DNA of 64,000 nucleotides, taken from contig NZ_PZJT01000006.1 in NCBI RefSeq assembly GCF_003206135.1, positions 383,252-447,251 of the forward strand. The letters are read 5' to 3'. Source of the stretch: Salinicola salarius. Its GTDB lineage: Bacteria; Pseudomonadota; Gammaproteobacteria; Pseudomonadales; Halomonadaceae. Positions within the stretch are counted from its first letter, which is position 1. The number at the start of each line of letters is the position of its first letter. Positions 1 to 9,999 of the stretch are shown one piece after another. Both the position numbers and the translations under genes were made by a program. The notes beneath the pieces were generated by a model, which saw only the letters and a list, made by a program, of their open reading frames with translations, did no database searches and was not told where the DNA came from.

Positions 1-9
1 CAACAGACC

Positions 10-1524
10 CTAACCAACCGTGGCAGAGTCCGCCGTGTGAATGTCATAAGGCGCATCGCGTGAATGATCCAGCGTCTTGCCGGCGACGTAGTAGACCACT
101 GCGCCCAGCAGCGAGCCGGTAAACCAGCCATAGTCGTAGAACCACTGCCACAGCCCCGTGGTCAACGACATCAGCGTCAACGCCACCGGTACGCCGAAGG
201 CGATGAAGCCGGCCACGTTGATTGCCGGGTAGCGTCCGTCATCGCGGTAGAGCGCGGCCACGTCCAGACGCTGACGCTTGATCAGAAAGTAGTCCACCGC
301 CATGATCCCGGCGATCGGCCCCAGCAGGCTCGAGTAGCCCAGCAGCCAGTTGGAATAGAGACTCTCAAGCGTCACGTCGGAGACGATCACCCCCGCCTTC
401 TGCAGCAGGTCATATCCCATCAGCAAGGTACCGACCAATCCGGTCAACAGCACGCCGCCCGTGCGATTGATCAACTTGGGGGCGAGGTTCTGGAAATCAT
501 TGGTCGGCGAAACGATATTACCCGCCGTATTGGTCGAGATCGTGGCGATCACGATCAATACCATGGCGACCGATACCCAGACGGGGCTATCGATGTGACC
601 AATCAACGTGACTGGATCGGAGACGGTCTCACCTACCAGCGAAGCCGACGCCGCCGTCATCACCACCCCCAACGCGGCGAAGAAGAACATGGTCAGCGGA
701 AGCCCGATGATCTGCCCGACGATCTGATCTTTCTGGCTCCTGGCGAAGCGGCTGAAATCCGGAATGTTCAGCGACAGAGTTGCCCAGAATCCGACCATCG
801 CCGTGAGTCCCGAGAGAAAGTAGGTCGTTACCGACGCACTTTCCGGGCGCGACGGCGGCTGCGTCATCAACTCGCTCAGCGAAACGTGCGGCAGCGCCCA
901 TACCATCAACCCAATGGCGACGAGCAACAGCAACGGCGCCGACAGCGTCTCGAGCCACTTGATCGACTCCGCACCGCGAATCACCACCCAGAGATTCATC
1001 GCCGCGAAAATGAAGAAGCCGAGAACTTGTCCCCAGCCGTCCAGCGATTGCCACGGTGGCATGATCGCGGATAGCAGCAGATGAATCGCCAGGCCGCCGA
1101 ACATCGTCTGGATGCCGAACCAGCCGCAACCGACCAGCGCGCGGATCAGGCAAGGAACGTTCGAACCGCGAATGCCGAATGACGAGCGCAGCACGACCGG
1201 GAACGGAATGCCGTAGCGGGTCCCGGGAAAGGCGTTCAACGTCAGCGGAATCAACAGAATCACGTTGGCCAGCAGAATCGCGACCAAGGCCTCGCCCACA
1301 CTCAGCCCGAAATAGGCGGTGAGCACCCCACCCAAGGTGTAGGTCGGCACGCAGATCGAAAGTCCGACCCAGAGCGCGGCGATGTTCCATTTCGACCAGG
1401 TTCGCTCGCTGGCTGTCGTCGGCGCGATGTCTTGGTTAAAACAGGCGCTGTCGCGGACGTCGTCGCCGAGCGCAAGTTCGACCTTGCCGTCACGCTCGAC
1501 CATGCGGGATGTAGAGATTGTCAT
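10..1524 (-). CDS. NCS1-family nucleobase permease of the rut operon
   Basis: This 504-residue protein is a polytopic inner-membrane permease with about twelve hydrophobic segments. It resembles the NCS1 (nucleobase:cation symporter-1) family, as shown by the N-terminal NIAALWVGLSICVPTY segment and the FPGTRYGIPFPVVLRSSFG loop. It is the last gene of the rutABCDF cluster and lies 69 bp after rutF, so uracil or thymine uptake is the likely role. In E. coli the equivalent position is held by RutG, an NCS2-family permease, so this looks like a replacement by an unrelated family. I start at the ATG at 1524, six bases after a GGGGGG ribosome-binding run. A GTG five codons upstream would overlap that run. 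Substrate is inferred from context only. Confidence 0.85.
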   Translation of the reverse strand: MTISTSRMVERDGKVELALGDDVRDSACFNQDIAPTTASERTWSKWNIAALWVGLSICVPTYTLGGVLTAYFGLSVGEALVAILLANVILLIPLTLNAFPGTRYGIPFPVVLRSSFGIRGSNVPCLIRALVGCGWFGIQTMFGGLAIHLLLSAIMPPWQSLDGWGQVLGFFIFAAMNLWVVIRGAESIKWLETLSAPLLLLVAIGLMVWALPHVSLSELMTQPPSRPESASVTTYFLSGLTAMVGFWATLSLNIPDFSRFARSQKDQIVGQIIGLPLTMFFFAALGVVMTAASASLVGETVSDPVTLIGHIDSPVWVSVAMVLIVIATISTNTAGNIVSPTNDFQNLAPKLINRTGGVLLTGLVGTLLMGYDLLQKAGVIVSDVTLESLYSNWLLGYSSLLGPIAGIMAVDYFLIKRQRLDVAALYRDDGRYPAINVAGFIAFGVPVALTLMSLTTGLWQWFYDYGWFTGSLLGAVVYYVAGKTLDHSRDAPYDIHTADSATVG

Positions 1525-1593
1525 TGTTTTACCCCCCACTCTTGTTTATTACGATGCGAGAAAAGACTCCCGCAGCCCGTGGCGCGGCGGCTT

Positions 1594-2136
1594 TCAACCG
1601 TTGGCGACCAGCCTGGGAAGTTGGTGATAGCGGCGGTCGAAGTAGAGCAGACACTGGCTCTCGTCACAGGTCGCCATCGACACGATCTCGCAGAACATCA
1701 CCTCATGCGTGCCGACCCGCACACGCTGACTGATCCGACATTCGAAATGCGCCAACGCATCCGCCAGCACCGGCGCGCCGGTCTCTCGCGTCGTCCACTC
1801 GGCGTGGGCGAAGCGTTCCGCCATCGGCGTCTTGCCGCCGAAGGCGTTGGAGACATCCTGATGATCGGCGCTCAGGACGTTGACGCAGAGCGTTGAATTG
1901 TCCGCGAAGGCGAGATAGGCCGAAGCATTGCGATTGATGCAGACCAGCAGCGTCGGCGGCTCGTCGGTCACGCTGCACACGGCAGACGCCGTGAAGCCGG
2001 CGCGCCCACCGGGGCCATCGGTGGTTACCACGTTGACCGCGGCAGCCAGATGCGACATTGCCTCGCGAAACTCCGATGGCGAAACCGTACTTGGTGCTTC
2101 CATGGCATATTCAGGTTTTCGTAACGACGTCATCAT
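1594..2136 (-). CDS. rutF: RutF: NADH:flavin reductase of the pyrimidine utilisation pathway
   Basis: This 180-residue protein has the flavin-reductase-like FMN-binding fold, seen in the segments [20 protein letters not shown] near the N terminus and [20 protein letters not shown] after it. In the Rut pathway RutF supplies reduced FMN to the RutA monooxygenase. The start chosen is the ATG at 2136, preceded by an AGGAGGAAG ribosome-binding site; a longer reading frame from 2172 has no such signal. It sits between rutD and the NCS1 permease on the same strand. Family and context agree, so the call is firm. Confidence 0.92.
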   Translation of the reverse strand: MMTSLRKPEYAMEAPSTVSPSEFREAMSHLAAAVNVVTTDGPGGRAGFTASAVCSVTDEPPTLLVCINRNASAYLAFADNSTLCVNVLSADHQDVSNAFGGKTPMAERFAHAEWTTRETGAPVLADALAHFECRISQRVRVGTHEVMFCEIVSMATCDESQCLLYFDRRYHQLPRLVANG

Positions 2137-2173
2137 GGAACCTTCCTCCTGTCTCTCAACGGTGACGATCACA

Positions 2174-2962
2174 TCATCGGAGTGGTGATCGGATTGTCAG
2201 GAATCGCTCTACCGAAGCGTTGAACGCCGCCGGAACGGTCACCGTCAGGCCGTGCCCGCCATAGTCGAACATTTCCAGCCGTGCGTTGGGCAATGCCTCG
2301 GCAAGGTGCCGGGATTGCGTGTACGGGACCAGCAGATCGTCCCGCGAGGCAATCACCAGCGTGGGCGTATCGATCTCTCCTAGCCGAGCATCGACATCGA
2401 AGGCCGACAGTGCGCCGATTCTGGCCAGCACGTTCTGCTTTTCCGGGAAATGTTCGAGGGCATGGGCTTCTTCGATCAGTAGCCTGTCGTGATTGGCGGA
2501 CAGCCAGTCGGCGGGATACAGGAACAGCGGCTGCGCGTGCAGATACGCTTCGACGCCGCTGTCCTGGAGCAGCGCCAGGCGTACCCGAAAACAGCGCTCG
2601 CTCTGGACGTCGACACGGCTCCAGGCGTTGATCACGACCAATCGATCGAGCCGGGCCGGCGCCAGCAGCGCCATCTGCAGCCCGACCAGCCCGCCAAGGG
2701 CATGCCCCATGAAATCGACGCGCTCGATGTCCAATCGGTCGAGCAGGGCCAGCGCCTCCTGCGCCATGTCATCGATCGCGTAACCGATCGGTAGCTCGGC
2801 CGGGCTCTTGCCTGTGCCGAGGTGGTCATAGATCACCACCCGGTGTGTCGTCTCCAGCGAAGCCAGCTGCGGCTCCCAGAAACGACCGGCGCCACCCAAT
2901 CCCGCGGAGAGCAGAATCGTCGGGGCGTCGGGATCCGTGCGTCCCAGTATTTCGTAGTGCAT
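2174..2962 (-). CDS. rutD: RutD: alpha/beta-hydrolase-fold protein, proposed aminoacrylate/carbamate hydrolase
   Basis: This 262-residue protein has an alpha/beta-hydrolase fold ([12 protein letters not shown] oxyanion region; GHALGG at the nucleophile elbow; YGGHGL near the C terminus carrying the His). The elbow reads GHALGG, so the usual catalytic serine is alanine. E. coli RutD has the same substitution, which supports orthology rather than decay. The enzyme is thought to speed hydrolysis of aminoacrylate or carbamate after RutA and RutB have acted. A GGGAGGAT ribosome-binding site precedes the ATG. The gene follows rutC in the operon with a 36 bp spacer. Confidence 0.92.
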   Translation of the reverse strand: MHYEILGRTDPDAPTILLSAGLGGAGRFWEPQLASLETTHRVVIYDHLGTGKSPAELPIGYAIDDMAQEALALLDRLDIERVDFMGHALGGLVGLQMALLAPARLDRLVVINAWSRVDVQSERCFRVRLALLQDSGVEAYLHAQPLFLYPADWLSANHDRLLIEEAHALEHFPEKQNVLARIGALSAFDVDARLGEIDTPTLVIASRDDLLVPYTQSRHLAEALPNARLEMFDYGGHGLTVTVPAAFNASVERFLTIRSPLR

Positions 2963-2998
2963 TGACGAGATCCTCCCGGCAAAGCGTCAATCAACGAC

Positions 2999-3385
2999 TC
3001 AGTGAGGCAAATGCGCGATCGAGGCGATCTCGATCAGCGCATCCGGCTTCACCAGCCCGCACTGGATGCAGTAACGGGCAGGCTTCTCGCCGGGAAAGAA
3101 TTCCGCATAGACGGCGTTGATCGCCGCGTAGTCTTCCCAGTTGCGCAGGAAGATCGAGTTGAAGGTGACGTCATTCATGCTGCCACCAGCGGTCTCGACC
3201 ACGCTCTGGATGATTTCCAGCACGTGGCGGGTCTGGGCGGCAGCGTCACCGACGTGAACCACGTTATTTTCCTTGTCGAACGGCAGCGTGCCGGAAACGT
3301 AAAGGATATTGTCGGCCTGGCTACCCGGGACGAACGGGGCCAGAGGCGCACCGGAACCGGCGGGGATCACACTTGTCTTGGGCAT
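2999..3385 (-). CDS. rutC: RutC: RidA-family 3-aminoacrylate deaminase
   Basis: This 128-residue member of the RidA/YjgF family carries the expected [21 protein letters not shown]-terminal segment and a [20 protein letters not shown]-terminal segment, the latter holding the conserved arginine. RutC deaminates the enamine 3-aminoacrylate released in uracil ring cleavage. The ATG at 3385 lies two bases after the rutB stop codon and is preceded by GCAGGAGAG inside the end of rutB, so the two genes are very likely translationally coupled. A GTG two codons upstream is a poorer choice. Confidence 0.93.
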   Translation of the reverse strand: MPKTSVIPAGSGAPLAPFVPGSQADNILYVSGTLPFDKENNVVHVGDAAAQTRHVLEIIQSVVETAGGSMNDVTFNSIFLRNWEDYAAINAVYAEFFPGEKPARYCIQCGLVKPDALIEIASIAHLPH

Positions 3386-3387
3386 GA

Positions 3388-4169
3388 TCACTCTCCTGCT
3401 GCTGATGAAGTCATGGATGAAGCGTGTGGCTGCCGGGCGTCGGTTCGAGCCGCGCAGGCATCCTCGAAAGCCTCGACGCTCGACACCCAGCCAAAGAAGG
3501 TTTCGATATTGAAGATGGCGCTGCTCTGCGCCGACGGCGGACCGGCTTGATAGGTCGCGTCCTCCAGCACGGTGCCGAAATACTCCAGGAAGAAGCCATC
3601 ACGCAGCGTCGACTCGACGCACACGTTGGTGGCAATACCGGTGAACAGCAGGTGGTGGATACCCCGCGAACGCAGGATGCTGTCCAGCGCCGTGTTGAAG
3701 AACCCGCTATAGCGCGGCTTCGGCAGCACGATATCGTCAGGCTGAGGCTTCAAATCGTCGACCAGTGCGTAGTCCCAGGTCCCCTTGGCCAGTAGTTGCC
3801 CATGCAGTTCGGGGCGCTGACGCATGGTTTTGAGCGCGTTGGATTTATGCCAATTGGGAGACCCCGGGCCGCCGGCCTCGACGTACTCGGCATCCCAGCC
3901 ATTCTGGAAGAAGATCACCTGGATACCCGCCGCGCGCGCCAGCTTGATCGCCTTGGCAATTCGCTCGATGATGGGCCCGGTGGTGGTGACATCGAAACCG
4001 GCCAGATCGAGATAGCCGCCCAGGGTGGCGTAGGCGTTCTGCATGTCGACGACGATCAATGCCGTCTCGGAGCACGGCATCGCGATCGCTTCCGGCCGAC
4101 CGGCCAGCACGATCTCGTCGTTGGCGGAGACATCATCACGGCGGACCACCGGCGTCTGCTTGAGCCCGC

Positions 4170-4173
<4 letters not shown>
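3388..4173 (-). CDS. rutB: RutB: ureidoacrylate amidohydrolase
   Basis: This 261-residue isochorismatase-like hydrolase splits (Z)-3-ureidoacrylate, the RutA product, to aminoacrylate and carbamate. The Asp-Lys-Cys triad is visible as D43 (IVVDMQNAY), K152 ([10 protein letters not shown]) and C185 ([10 protein letters not shown]); the spacings equal those of the E. coli enzyme. Its ATG overlaps the rutA stop by four bases (ATGA), so the genes are translationally coupled. The N terminus is about nineteen residues longer than the E. coli protein as I remember it. Confidence 0.95.
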
Positions 4174-5273
<1,100 letters not shown>

Positions 5274-5350
5274 GAGTCACCTCGTCATTCGGCTCTCATT
5301 ATCGAGATTTGCCGCCGGCCTCTGTCGGCCCCGACACCTGACAATCCCTT

Positions 5351-5367
5351 TACAACAGACGTGCCAA
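5351..5367 (-). promoter_or_regulatory. sigma-54-type -24/-12 promoter of rutA
   Basis: On the minus strand the sequence reads TTGGCACG, four bases, TTGTA. This matches the sigma-54 consensus YTGGCACG-N4-TTGCW except for T in place of C in the -12 box. It would start transcription about 65 bases before the rutA ATG. In E. coli the rut operon is activated by NtrC under nitrogen limitation, so both position and type fit. No NtrC site was identified. Confidence 0.7.
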
Positions 5368-5421
5368 CGCGTCGTACCGTATCCGTTTTCAATGACTTGG
5401 GACGCGACGCAACCAGACTGT

Positions 5422-5437
5422 CAGACCATTTGGTCCA
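5422..5437. promoter_or_regulatory. RutR-like operator
   Basis: The core GACCATTTGGTC is a perfect 5+2+5 palindrome. Compared with the E. coli RutR consensus TTGACCANNTGGTCAA, 11 of 14 specified positions match, and the mismatches are all in the outer pairs. It lies about 55 bases upstream of the sigma-54-like promoter and in the same spacer as rutR, so it may serve both directions. Confidence 0.7.
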
Positions 5438-5511
5438 ACCAGAAAGAAAAGTCGCTCAGCAATGACGCAAGGAATGGCACGTTCGCGCAATTTCGGTGCG
5501 CAGCGAGGCTC

Positions 5512-5547
5512 GTCGCTGACCGAGTCGTTGACCGAGTCGTTGACCGA
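5512..5547. repeat. 12-bp tandem repeat, three copies
   Basis: Three head-to-tail 12-mers: GTCGCTGACCGA once, then GTCGTTGACCGA twice. Each copy holds TGACC, the inner part of a RutR half-site, but without the facing half. They lie 130-170 bases upstream of rutR. Confidence 0.85.
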
Positions 5548-5678
5548 GGTCGATGGCGCCAGGCCCGAACCGACGTGGTAAAGTGCCAGCGAATGTTATC
5601 GACCTGTAATGGCCACGGCTCGATGCCTTTGGGTAGAGAATTGGCACGCCATTCAGGTCTTTACCAACCAGGATGTCC

Positions 5679-6335
5679 ATGACGCCACTCACGCCTAGCG
5701 CCGCCGTCTCCCCTGGCCGCGCCGCTGCCAGTGAAGCCCGCAAGCAACGTATTCGAGATGCGGCGCTATCGCTGTTTTCCCAGTTCGGTCTGCGCGGGGC
5801 CAGCCTGGACGCCATCGCTAATCAGGCGGGCGTCTCCAAGACCAATCTGCTCTATTACTTTCCTTCCAAGGAAAAGCTCTACATCTCGGTCTTGCAGCAA
5901 ATCCTGAATACCTGGCTGGAACCGATACGCGCCATCGATGCCGACCAGTCCCCGGAAGCGGCCATCAATCACTACATTCGTATCAAGGTCGAGCTGTCGA
6001 GGGATCATGTGCAGGCGTCGCGGCTCTTCTGCCTGGAGATGATCCAGGGCGCGCCACTGCTGAAGGAAGAACTACATAGTGATCTGCGCGCGCTGGTAGA
6101 GGAAAAATCGAAAGTCATCGAAGGCTGGATAGCGCACGGCAGCTTACTGCCGGTCGACCCGCATCATCTGATCTATCTGCTCTGGGGCACCACGCAGCAT
6201 TACGCCGATTTTGCCGTACAGATCGAAGCGATCTCCGGCAAGACGCTGGCTGATCCCGAGTTCTTCGAAGCCACGGTCGACAATATTCAGCGCATCGTGC
6301 TGGGCGGCTTGCTGCCGCGGCCGAAGGAGTCCTGA
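5679..6335 (+). CDS. rutR: RutR: TetR-family repressor of pyrimidine utilisation
   Basis: This protein of about 218 residues has a TetR-type N-terminal helix-turn-helix (IRDAALSLFSQFGLRGASLD, then AGVSKTNLLYYFPSKEKLY) and a C-terminal ligand-binding domain with the LFCLEMIQGAP and WGTTQHYADFAVQI segments typical of RutR. In E. coli RutR binds uracil or thymine and then releases its operators. It is divergent from rutA. I start at the ATG at 5679, five bases after AGGA; the ATG at 5673 overlaps that signal. Confidence 0.93.
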   Translation: MTPLTPSAAVSPGRAAASEARKQRIRDAALSLFSQFGLRGASLDAIANQAGVSKTNLLYYFPSKEKLYISVLQQILNTWLEPIRAIDADQSPEAAINHYIRIKVELSRDHVQASRLFCLEMIQGAPLLKEELHSDLRALVEEKSKVIEGWIAHGSLLPVDPHHLIYLLWGTTQHYADFAVQIEAISGKTLADPEFFEATVDNIQRIVLGGLLPRPKES

Positions 6336-6437
6336 AGCGGCTTCGGCGGCACTTTGGTGGCTGCGATAAAACCCGCCCGACGGAACTGACCGAGCGGGGG
6401 GTTCTACACGGCAAAGTCGATCGTTTGGTCCGTTGGC

Positions 6438-7028
6438 TCAAGCCAGTTGGCAAGCTTCTTCGAATGCCAGGCGCGGCAGACGCGGCTTGACGCCGGAAAC
6501 GTCACCATAACCCAGATTGACCAGCAGGTTGGTCGTCCAATCGGTACCGGCGAAAAACGCTTCATCCAGTGCCTTGGCATCGAAGCCGGACATCGGCCCG
6601 GTATCCAGCCCCATTGCCCGCGCCGCCAGGATCAGATAGCCGGCCTGCATCGAACTGTTGCGTAGCGCCGTCTGCTCGGCGAAGGCTTCGCTCCCGGTGA
6701 ACCAGCTGCGCGCATCGGTGTGCGGGAACAGCGTCGGCAACTGATCATAGAAGCGCTTGTCGTAGGCCACGATAACCGTGCAGGGAGCCGTCGCCGTCTT
6801 TTCGGCGTTACCGGAAGAGACGCACGGCAGCAATTTGTCCTTTCCCGCCGCCGAGCGAACGAAAACGAAGCGCGCCGGGCAGCAGTTGGCCGAGGTCGGT
6901 CCCATCTTGACCAGCTCGTAGAGCTTGCGCAGAGTCTCCTCGCTAATTTCCCGCGATTGCCAGGCATTATGGGTATGCGCTTCCAGAAAGAGCTGGTTCA
7001 GGGCCTGATCATCGAGTGACGGCAGCAT
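6438..7028 (-). CDS. rutE: RutE: malonic semialdehyde reductase (nitroreductase fold)
   Basis: This 196-residue FMN-dependent nitroreductase-family protein carries [18 protein letters not shown] and [15 protein letters not shown], as in RutE/YdfG-linked 3-hydroxypropionate dehydrogenases. It reduces toxic malonic semialdehyde, the end product of the RutABCD steps, to 3-hydroxypropionate. Unlike in E. coli, where rutE lies between rutD and rutF, here it sits beyond rutR, convergent with it, and must have its own promoter. An AAGGAG site precedes the ATG. Confidence 0.93.
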   Translation of the reverse strand: MLPSLDDQALNQLFLEAHTHNAWQSREISEETLRKLYELVKMGPTSANCCPARFVFVRSAAGKDKLLPCVSSGNAEKTATAPCTVIVAYDKRFYDQLPTLFPHTDARSWFTGSEAFAEQTALRNSSMQAGYLILAARAMGLDTGPMSGFDAKALDEAFFAGTDWTTNLLVNLGYGDVSGVKPRLPRLAFEEACQLA

Positions 7029-7305
7029 CGACTTTCTCCTTGTTGTCTTTCAAAAGTGTCTTGAAACAGAGTCTTGAGCCTTTGAGGCAGAGAGTTGTCA
7101 CTGAGAGCGAAAACTGTGTGGCGGCAAGCCGGCCGCCGTCGCTTACGGTATCTCGCGACCGATGCCGACGCCAGCGGTCGCTCTGGTCCGGCGAGATCCG
7201 TATACTAGCGCCCTCATCGAAGCGGGGCTGGCGCCGGCAGTCCCTATGGCGCGAGACACCCTACCCGCTCTCCCGATTCCCAGACAGACGCTTTCGACAC
7301 GCCTA

Positions 7306-8349
7306 ATGATCACTCTGGACAACGTCTCCAAAACCTACGGCAGCGGGCCCGGTGCCGTGCAGGCGCTGAAAGATATCGACCTGCAGGTGCCCAAAGGCAC
7401 GATTCACGGCGTCATCGGCCTCTCCGGCGCTGGCAAGTCGACGCTCATTCGCTGCGTCAACCTGCTCGAGCGCCCGAGCGCCGGCCGGGTTCTCATCGAT
7501 GGAGAGGATCTGACCGCGATGGATGCCGCCGCGCTGCGCCAGGCACGCCATCAATGCGGCATGATCTTTCAGCACTTCAATCTGCTGACCAACCGCACCG
7601 TCTACGACAATGTCGCCCTGCCGCTCGAACTGATGGGCCAGTCGCGCCAGACCATTCGCGAGCGCGTCCTTCCGCTGCTGGAGATGACCGGGCTCGCGGA
7701 CAAGACGAAACAGTATCCGGCCCAGCTTTCCGGCGGGCAGAAGCAGCGCGTGGCGATCGCCCGCGCGCTGGCCAGCCGCCCCAAGGTGCTGCTGTGCGAC
7801 GAAGCCACATCGGCACTCGACCCGCAGACGACCGCCTCGATCCTGACGCTGCTGCAGGAGATCAACCGGCAGCTGGGGCTGACCATCCTGCTGATCACCC
7901 ACGAAATGGAGGTGGTGAAGACCATCTGCCATCGCGTGGGGCTGATTTCCGATGGCCGCCTAGTCGAAGACGCCGATGTCGGCGACTTCTTCACGGCGCC
8001 GGGTACGCAACTGGGACGGGAGTTTCTGAACGACTTCCTCAAGCTGGAAGCGCCCCAGGCGCTGATCGAGCGGCTCGAACCCGAGCCCAGCGAAACCACC
8101 CATCCCGTGGTGCGGCTGACCTTCTCCGGCGACAGCGTGTCCACTCCGCTGATCTCGCGCCTGGCCCGGGAACACGGCATTGATGTCAGCATCCTCCAGG
8201 CCAAGGTCGAATCCATTCAGGGGCGTACGCTCGGCCTGATGATCGCCGAACTGATGGGCAGTGCTTCGCAGACACGGCAGGCACTGACGACGCTCGAATC
8301 CTTTGATCTGCAAGTGGAGGTAATGGGTCATGTCCAGCGCACTGATTGA
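7306..8349 (+). CDS. metN: MetN: methionine ABC importer ATP-binding protein
   Basis: This ATPase of about 347 residues has Walker A GLSGAGKST, Q-loop MIFQHFNLL, signature LSGGQKQR, Walker B VLLCDEATSALD and H-loop LITHEME. A C-terminal NIL/ACT-like domain (about residues 260-345) binds methionine for feedback inhibition in characterised MetN proteins. I start at the ATG at 7306 because MITLDNVSKTYG matches the usual family N terminus. No Shine-Dalgarno sequence is visible there, and the frame stays open 48 codons upstream, so the start is uncertain. The 277 bp spacer upstream of it showed no SAM riboswitch. Confidence 0.93.
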   Translation: MITLDNVSKTYGSGPGAVQALKDIDLQVPKGTIHGVIGLSGAGKSTLIRCVNLLERPSAGRVLIDGEDLTAMDAAALRQARHQCGMIFQHFNLLTNRTVYDNVALPLELMGQSRQTIRERVLPLLEMTGLADKTKQYPAQLSGGQKQRVAIARALASRPKVLLCDEATSALDPQTTASILTLLQEINRQLGLTILLITHEMEVVKTICHRVGLISDGRLVEDADVGDFFTAPGTQLGREFLNDFLKLEAPQALIERLEPEPSETTHPVVRLTFSGDSVSTPLISRLAREHGIDVSILQAKVESIQGRTLGLMIAELMGSASQTRQALTTLESFDLQVEVMGHVQRTD

Positions 8350-8983
8350 TCTCGTCTGGCAGTCCACGCTGGAAACGCTCTACATGGTCGCCGTCGCCGG
8401 CATTCTGTCGGCGCTGGCAGGCGTCCCCCTCGGCGTGCTGCTGTATGTGACCCGGCCGCGCCAGATCCTCGCTCAGCCGGCCGTCAACACGATACTCGGC
8501 ATCGTCACCAACGTCGGGCGCTCGGTGCCGTTCATCATCCTGCTGGTGGCGATCATTCCGTTCACCCGCATGATCGTCGGCAGTTCCATCGGAACCAATG
8601 CCGCCGCCGTGCCGCTGACGATCGCCGCGATTCCGTTCGTCGCCCGGCTGGTCGAAGGCGCGCTTAACGAAGTCTCTCCCGGCCTGGTCGAAGCCGCCCA
8701 GTCGATGGGCGCGACGCCGATGCAGATCATCATGAAGGTCCTGCTGCCGGAGGCGCGTGGCGGCATCATCAACGGCCTGACGATCACCATCGTCGCCCTG
8801 GTCAGCTACTCCGCCATGGCGGGCGCCGTGGGCGGTGGCGGGCTCGGCGACCTGGGCATCCGCTACGGCTACAACCGCTTCAACCCGACCGTGATGCTGA
8901 TCACCGTGGTGGTGCTGGTCGTGATGGTGCAGTTGTTTCAGAGCCTGGGTGACTATCTGGTGCGCAAGAGCGATCACAAGTGA
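8330..8983 (+). CDS. metI: MetI: methionine ABC importer permease
   Basis: This 217-residue permease has five hydrophobic segments and the EAAQSMGATPMQIIMKVLLP coupling (EAA) loop. AMAGAVGGGGLGDLGIRYGY is characteristic of MetI. It overlaps the end of metN by 20 bp and has GGAGG upstream of its ATG, so the two are expected to be co-expressed. With MetN and MetQ it forms the D/L-methionine uptake complex in the inner membrane. Confidence 0.94.
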   Translation: MSSALIDLVWQSTLETLYMVAVAGILSALAGVPLGVLLYVTRPRQILAQPAVNTILGIVTNVGRSVPFIILLVAIIPFTRMIVGSSIGTNAAAVPLTIAAIPFVARLVEGALNEVSPGLVEAAQSMGATPMQIIMKVLLPEARGGIINGLTITIVALVSYSAMAGAVGGGGLGDLGIRYGYNRFNPTVMLITVVVLVVMVQLFQSLGDYLVRKSDHK

Positions 8984-9133
8984 AGGGCTTGCGCAGAGCG
9001 GATTAGACTAATAACCAGAATGAATTACCGTGATCGCCGTTATTCCGTTATATTTCGGCGGTCATGAGGCGCCACAAGAGCGCCATCGTCGTTTCCGATT
9101 GCATTGCCACATCTTTCAGGGAGAATCTCGCCA

Positions 9134-9934
9134 ATGCCGATTTCACTGACACGTACACTGAGTGCCGCCGCGCTGAGCCTGGGGCTGGCCGTCGGCACTG
9201 CGCACGCCGCCGACGATACCATCAAGGTCGGCACCATGGCCGGTCCGGAGACCGATGTCATGCAGGTGGCCAAGCAGGTCGCCAAGGAAAAGTACGGCCT
9301 CGATGTCGAGATCGTCGAGTTCACCGACTACGTCACGCCCAATGCGGCGCTCGCCGATGGCAGCCTGGACGCCAATGCCTATCAGCACGAGCCCTACATG
9401 CGCTCGATGGTCAACGACCGCGGCTATGATTTCGCCATTGCCGGCAAGACGTTCGTCTATCCGATCGGCGCCTATTCCGCCAAGTACGACAGCATCGACG
9501 ATCTGCCCGACGGTGCGACCATCGCCGTACCCAACGATCCGACCAACGAAGGTCGCGCGCTGATCCTGTTGGACAACCTCGGACTGATCACGCTCGACGA
9601 TCCGAAAAACCTGGAAGCGACGCCGATCAACATCACCGAGAATCCGCACGATTATTCGTTCAAGGAGATCGAGGCCGCCCAGATGCCGCGCGTGCTACAG
9701 GACGTCGACCTGGCCTTCATCAACAGCACCTTCACGCAGCCCGCCGGTCTGACGCTGGATGATGCGCTGATCAAGGAAGGCCCGGACTCCCCCTACGTCA
9801 ACCTGATCGTGGTGCGTGGCGGCGACCAGGACCGCGAAGCGATTCAGGAACTGGTCAAGGCCTACCAGTCGGACGCCGTCGCCGACAAGGCCAAAGCGCT
9901 GTTCGAAGGTGGCGCCGTTCCCGGCTGGAAGTAA
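9134..9934 (+). CDS. metQ: MetQ: periplasmic methionine-binding protein
   Basis: This 266-residue NLPA-family binding protein contains IKVGTMAGPETDVMQVAKQV and DGSLDANAYQHEPYM. The signal peptide ends AAALSLGLAVGTAHA and is followed by Ala-Asp, not Cys, so the protein is predicted to be soluble in the periplasm, whereas E. coli MetQ is a lipoprotein. The ATG at 9134 follows AGGGAGAA. A 150 bp spacer separates it from metI; no strong terminator is seen there. Methionine or methionine sulfoxide are the plausible ligands. Confidence 0.92.
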   Translation: MPISLTRTLSAAALSLGLAVGTAHAADDTIKVGTMAGPETDVMQVAKQVAKEKYGLDVEIVEFTDYVTPNAALADGSLDANAYQHEPYMRSMVNDRGYDFAIAGKTFVYPIGAYSAKYDSIDDLPDGATIAVPNDPTNEGRALILLDNLGLITLDDPKNLEATPINITENPHDYSFKEIEAAQMPRVLQDVDLAFINSTFTQPAGLTLDDALIKEGPDSPYVNLIVVRGGDQDREAIQELVKAYQSDAVADKAKALFEGGAVPGWK

Positions 9935-9999
9935 GCCGGTCGCCAGACACCGGTCGGCGAATCCGCTGGCCGGTTCTCGCCAGCCACCGTAGCGAATCG

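Larger units (their letters stand above)
5274..5678. other. rutA-rutR divergent intergenic region
   Basis: This spacer of about 400 bp separates the divergent rutA and rutR genes and has no convincing coding frame. It contains, in order, a sigma-54-type promoter for rutA (5351-5367), a RutR-like palindrome (5422-5437) and three copies of a 12-bp repeat (5512-5547). I could not pick a clear promoter for rutR. Confidence 0.8.

Noticed and set aside
64..1074. Long plus-strand open frame opposite the NCS1 permease
   Set aside because: Its product is rich in Arg, His, Gln and Asp with no domain, typical of the antisense frame of a G+C-rich gene.
2174..2962. Loss of the RutD serine nucleophile as a sign of decay
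   Set aside because: The Ala at the elbow is also found in E. coli RutD, so it is a family trait.
6372..6398. CCCGC/GCGGG hairpin between rutR and rutE
   Set aside because: Short stem, long loop and no clear T tract; too weak to call a terminator.
6421..6435. GTTTGGTCCG near the rutE stop as a RutR site
   Set aside because: Only one half-site matches and it lies between convergent genes.
7029..7305. SAM riboswitch or MetJ box upstream of metN
   Set aside because: No SAM-I core and no AGACGTCT-type repeats seen.
7303..8216. Minus-strand frames opposite metN
   Set aside because: They mirror metN, whose motifs are complete, and have no ribosome-binding site.
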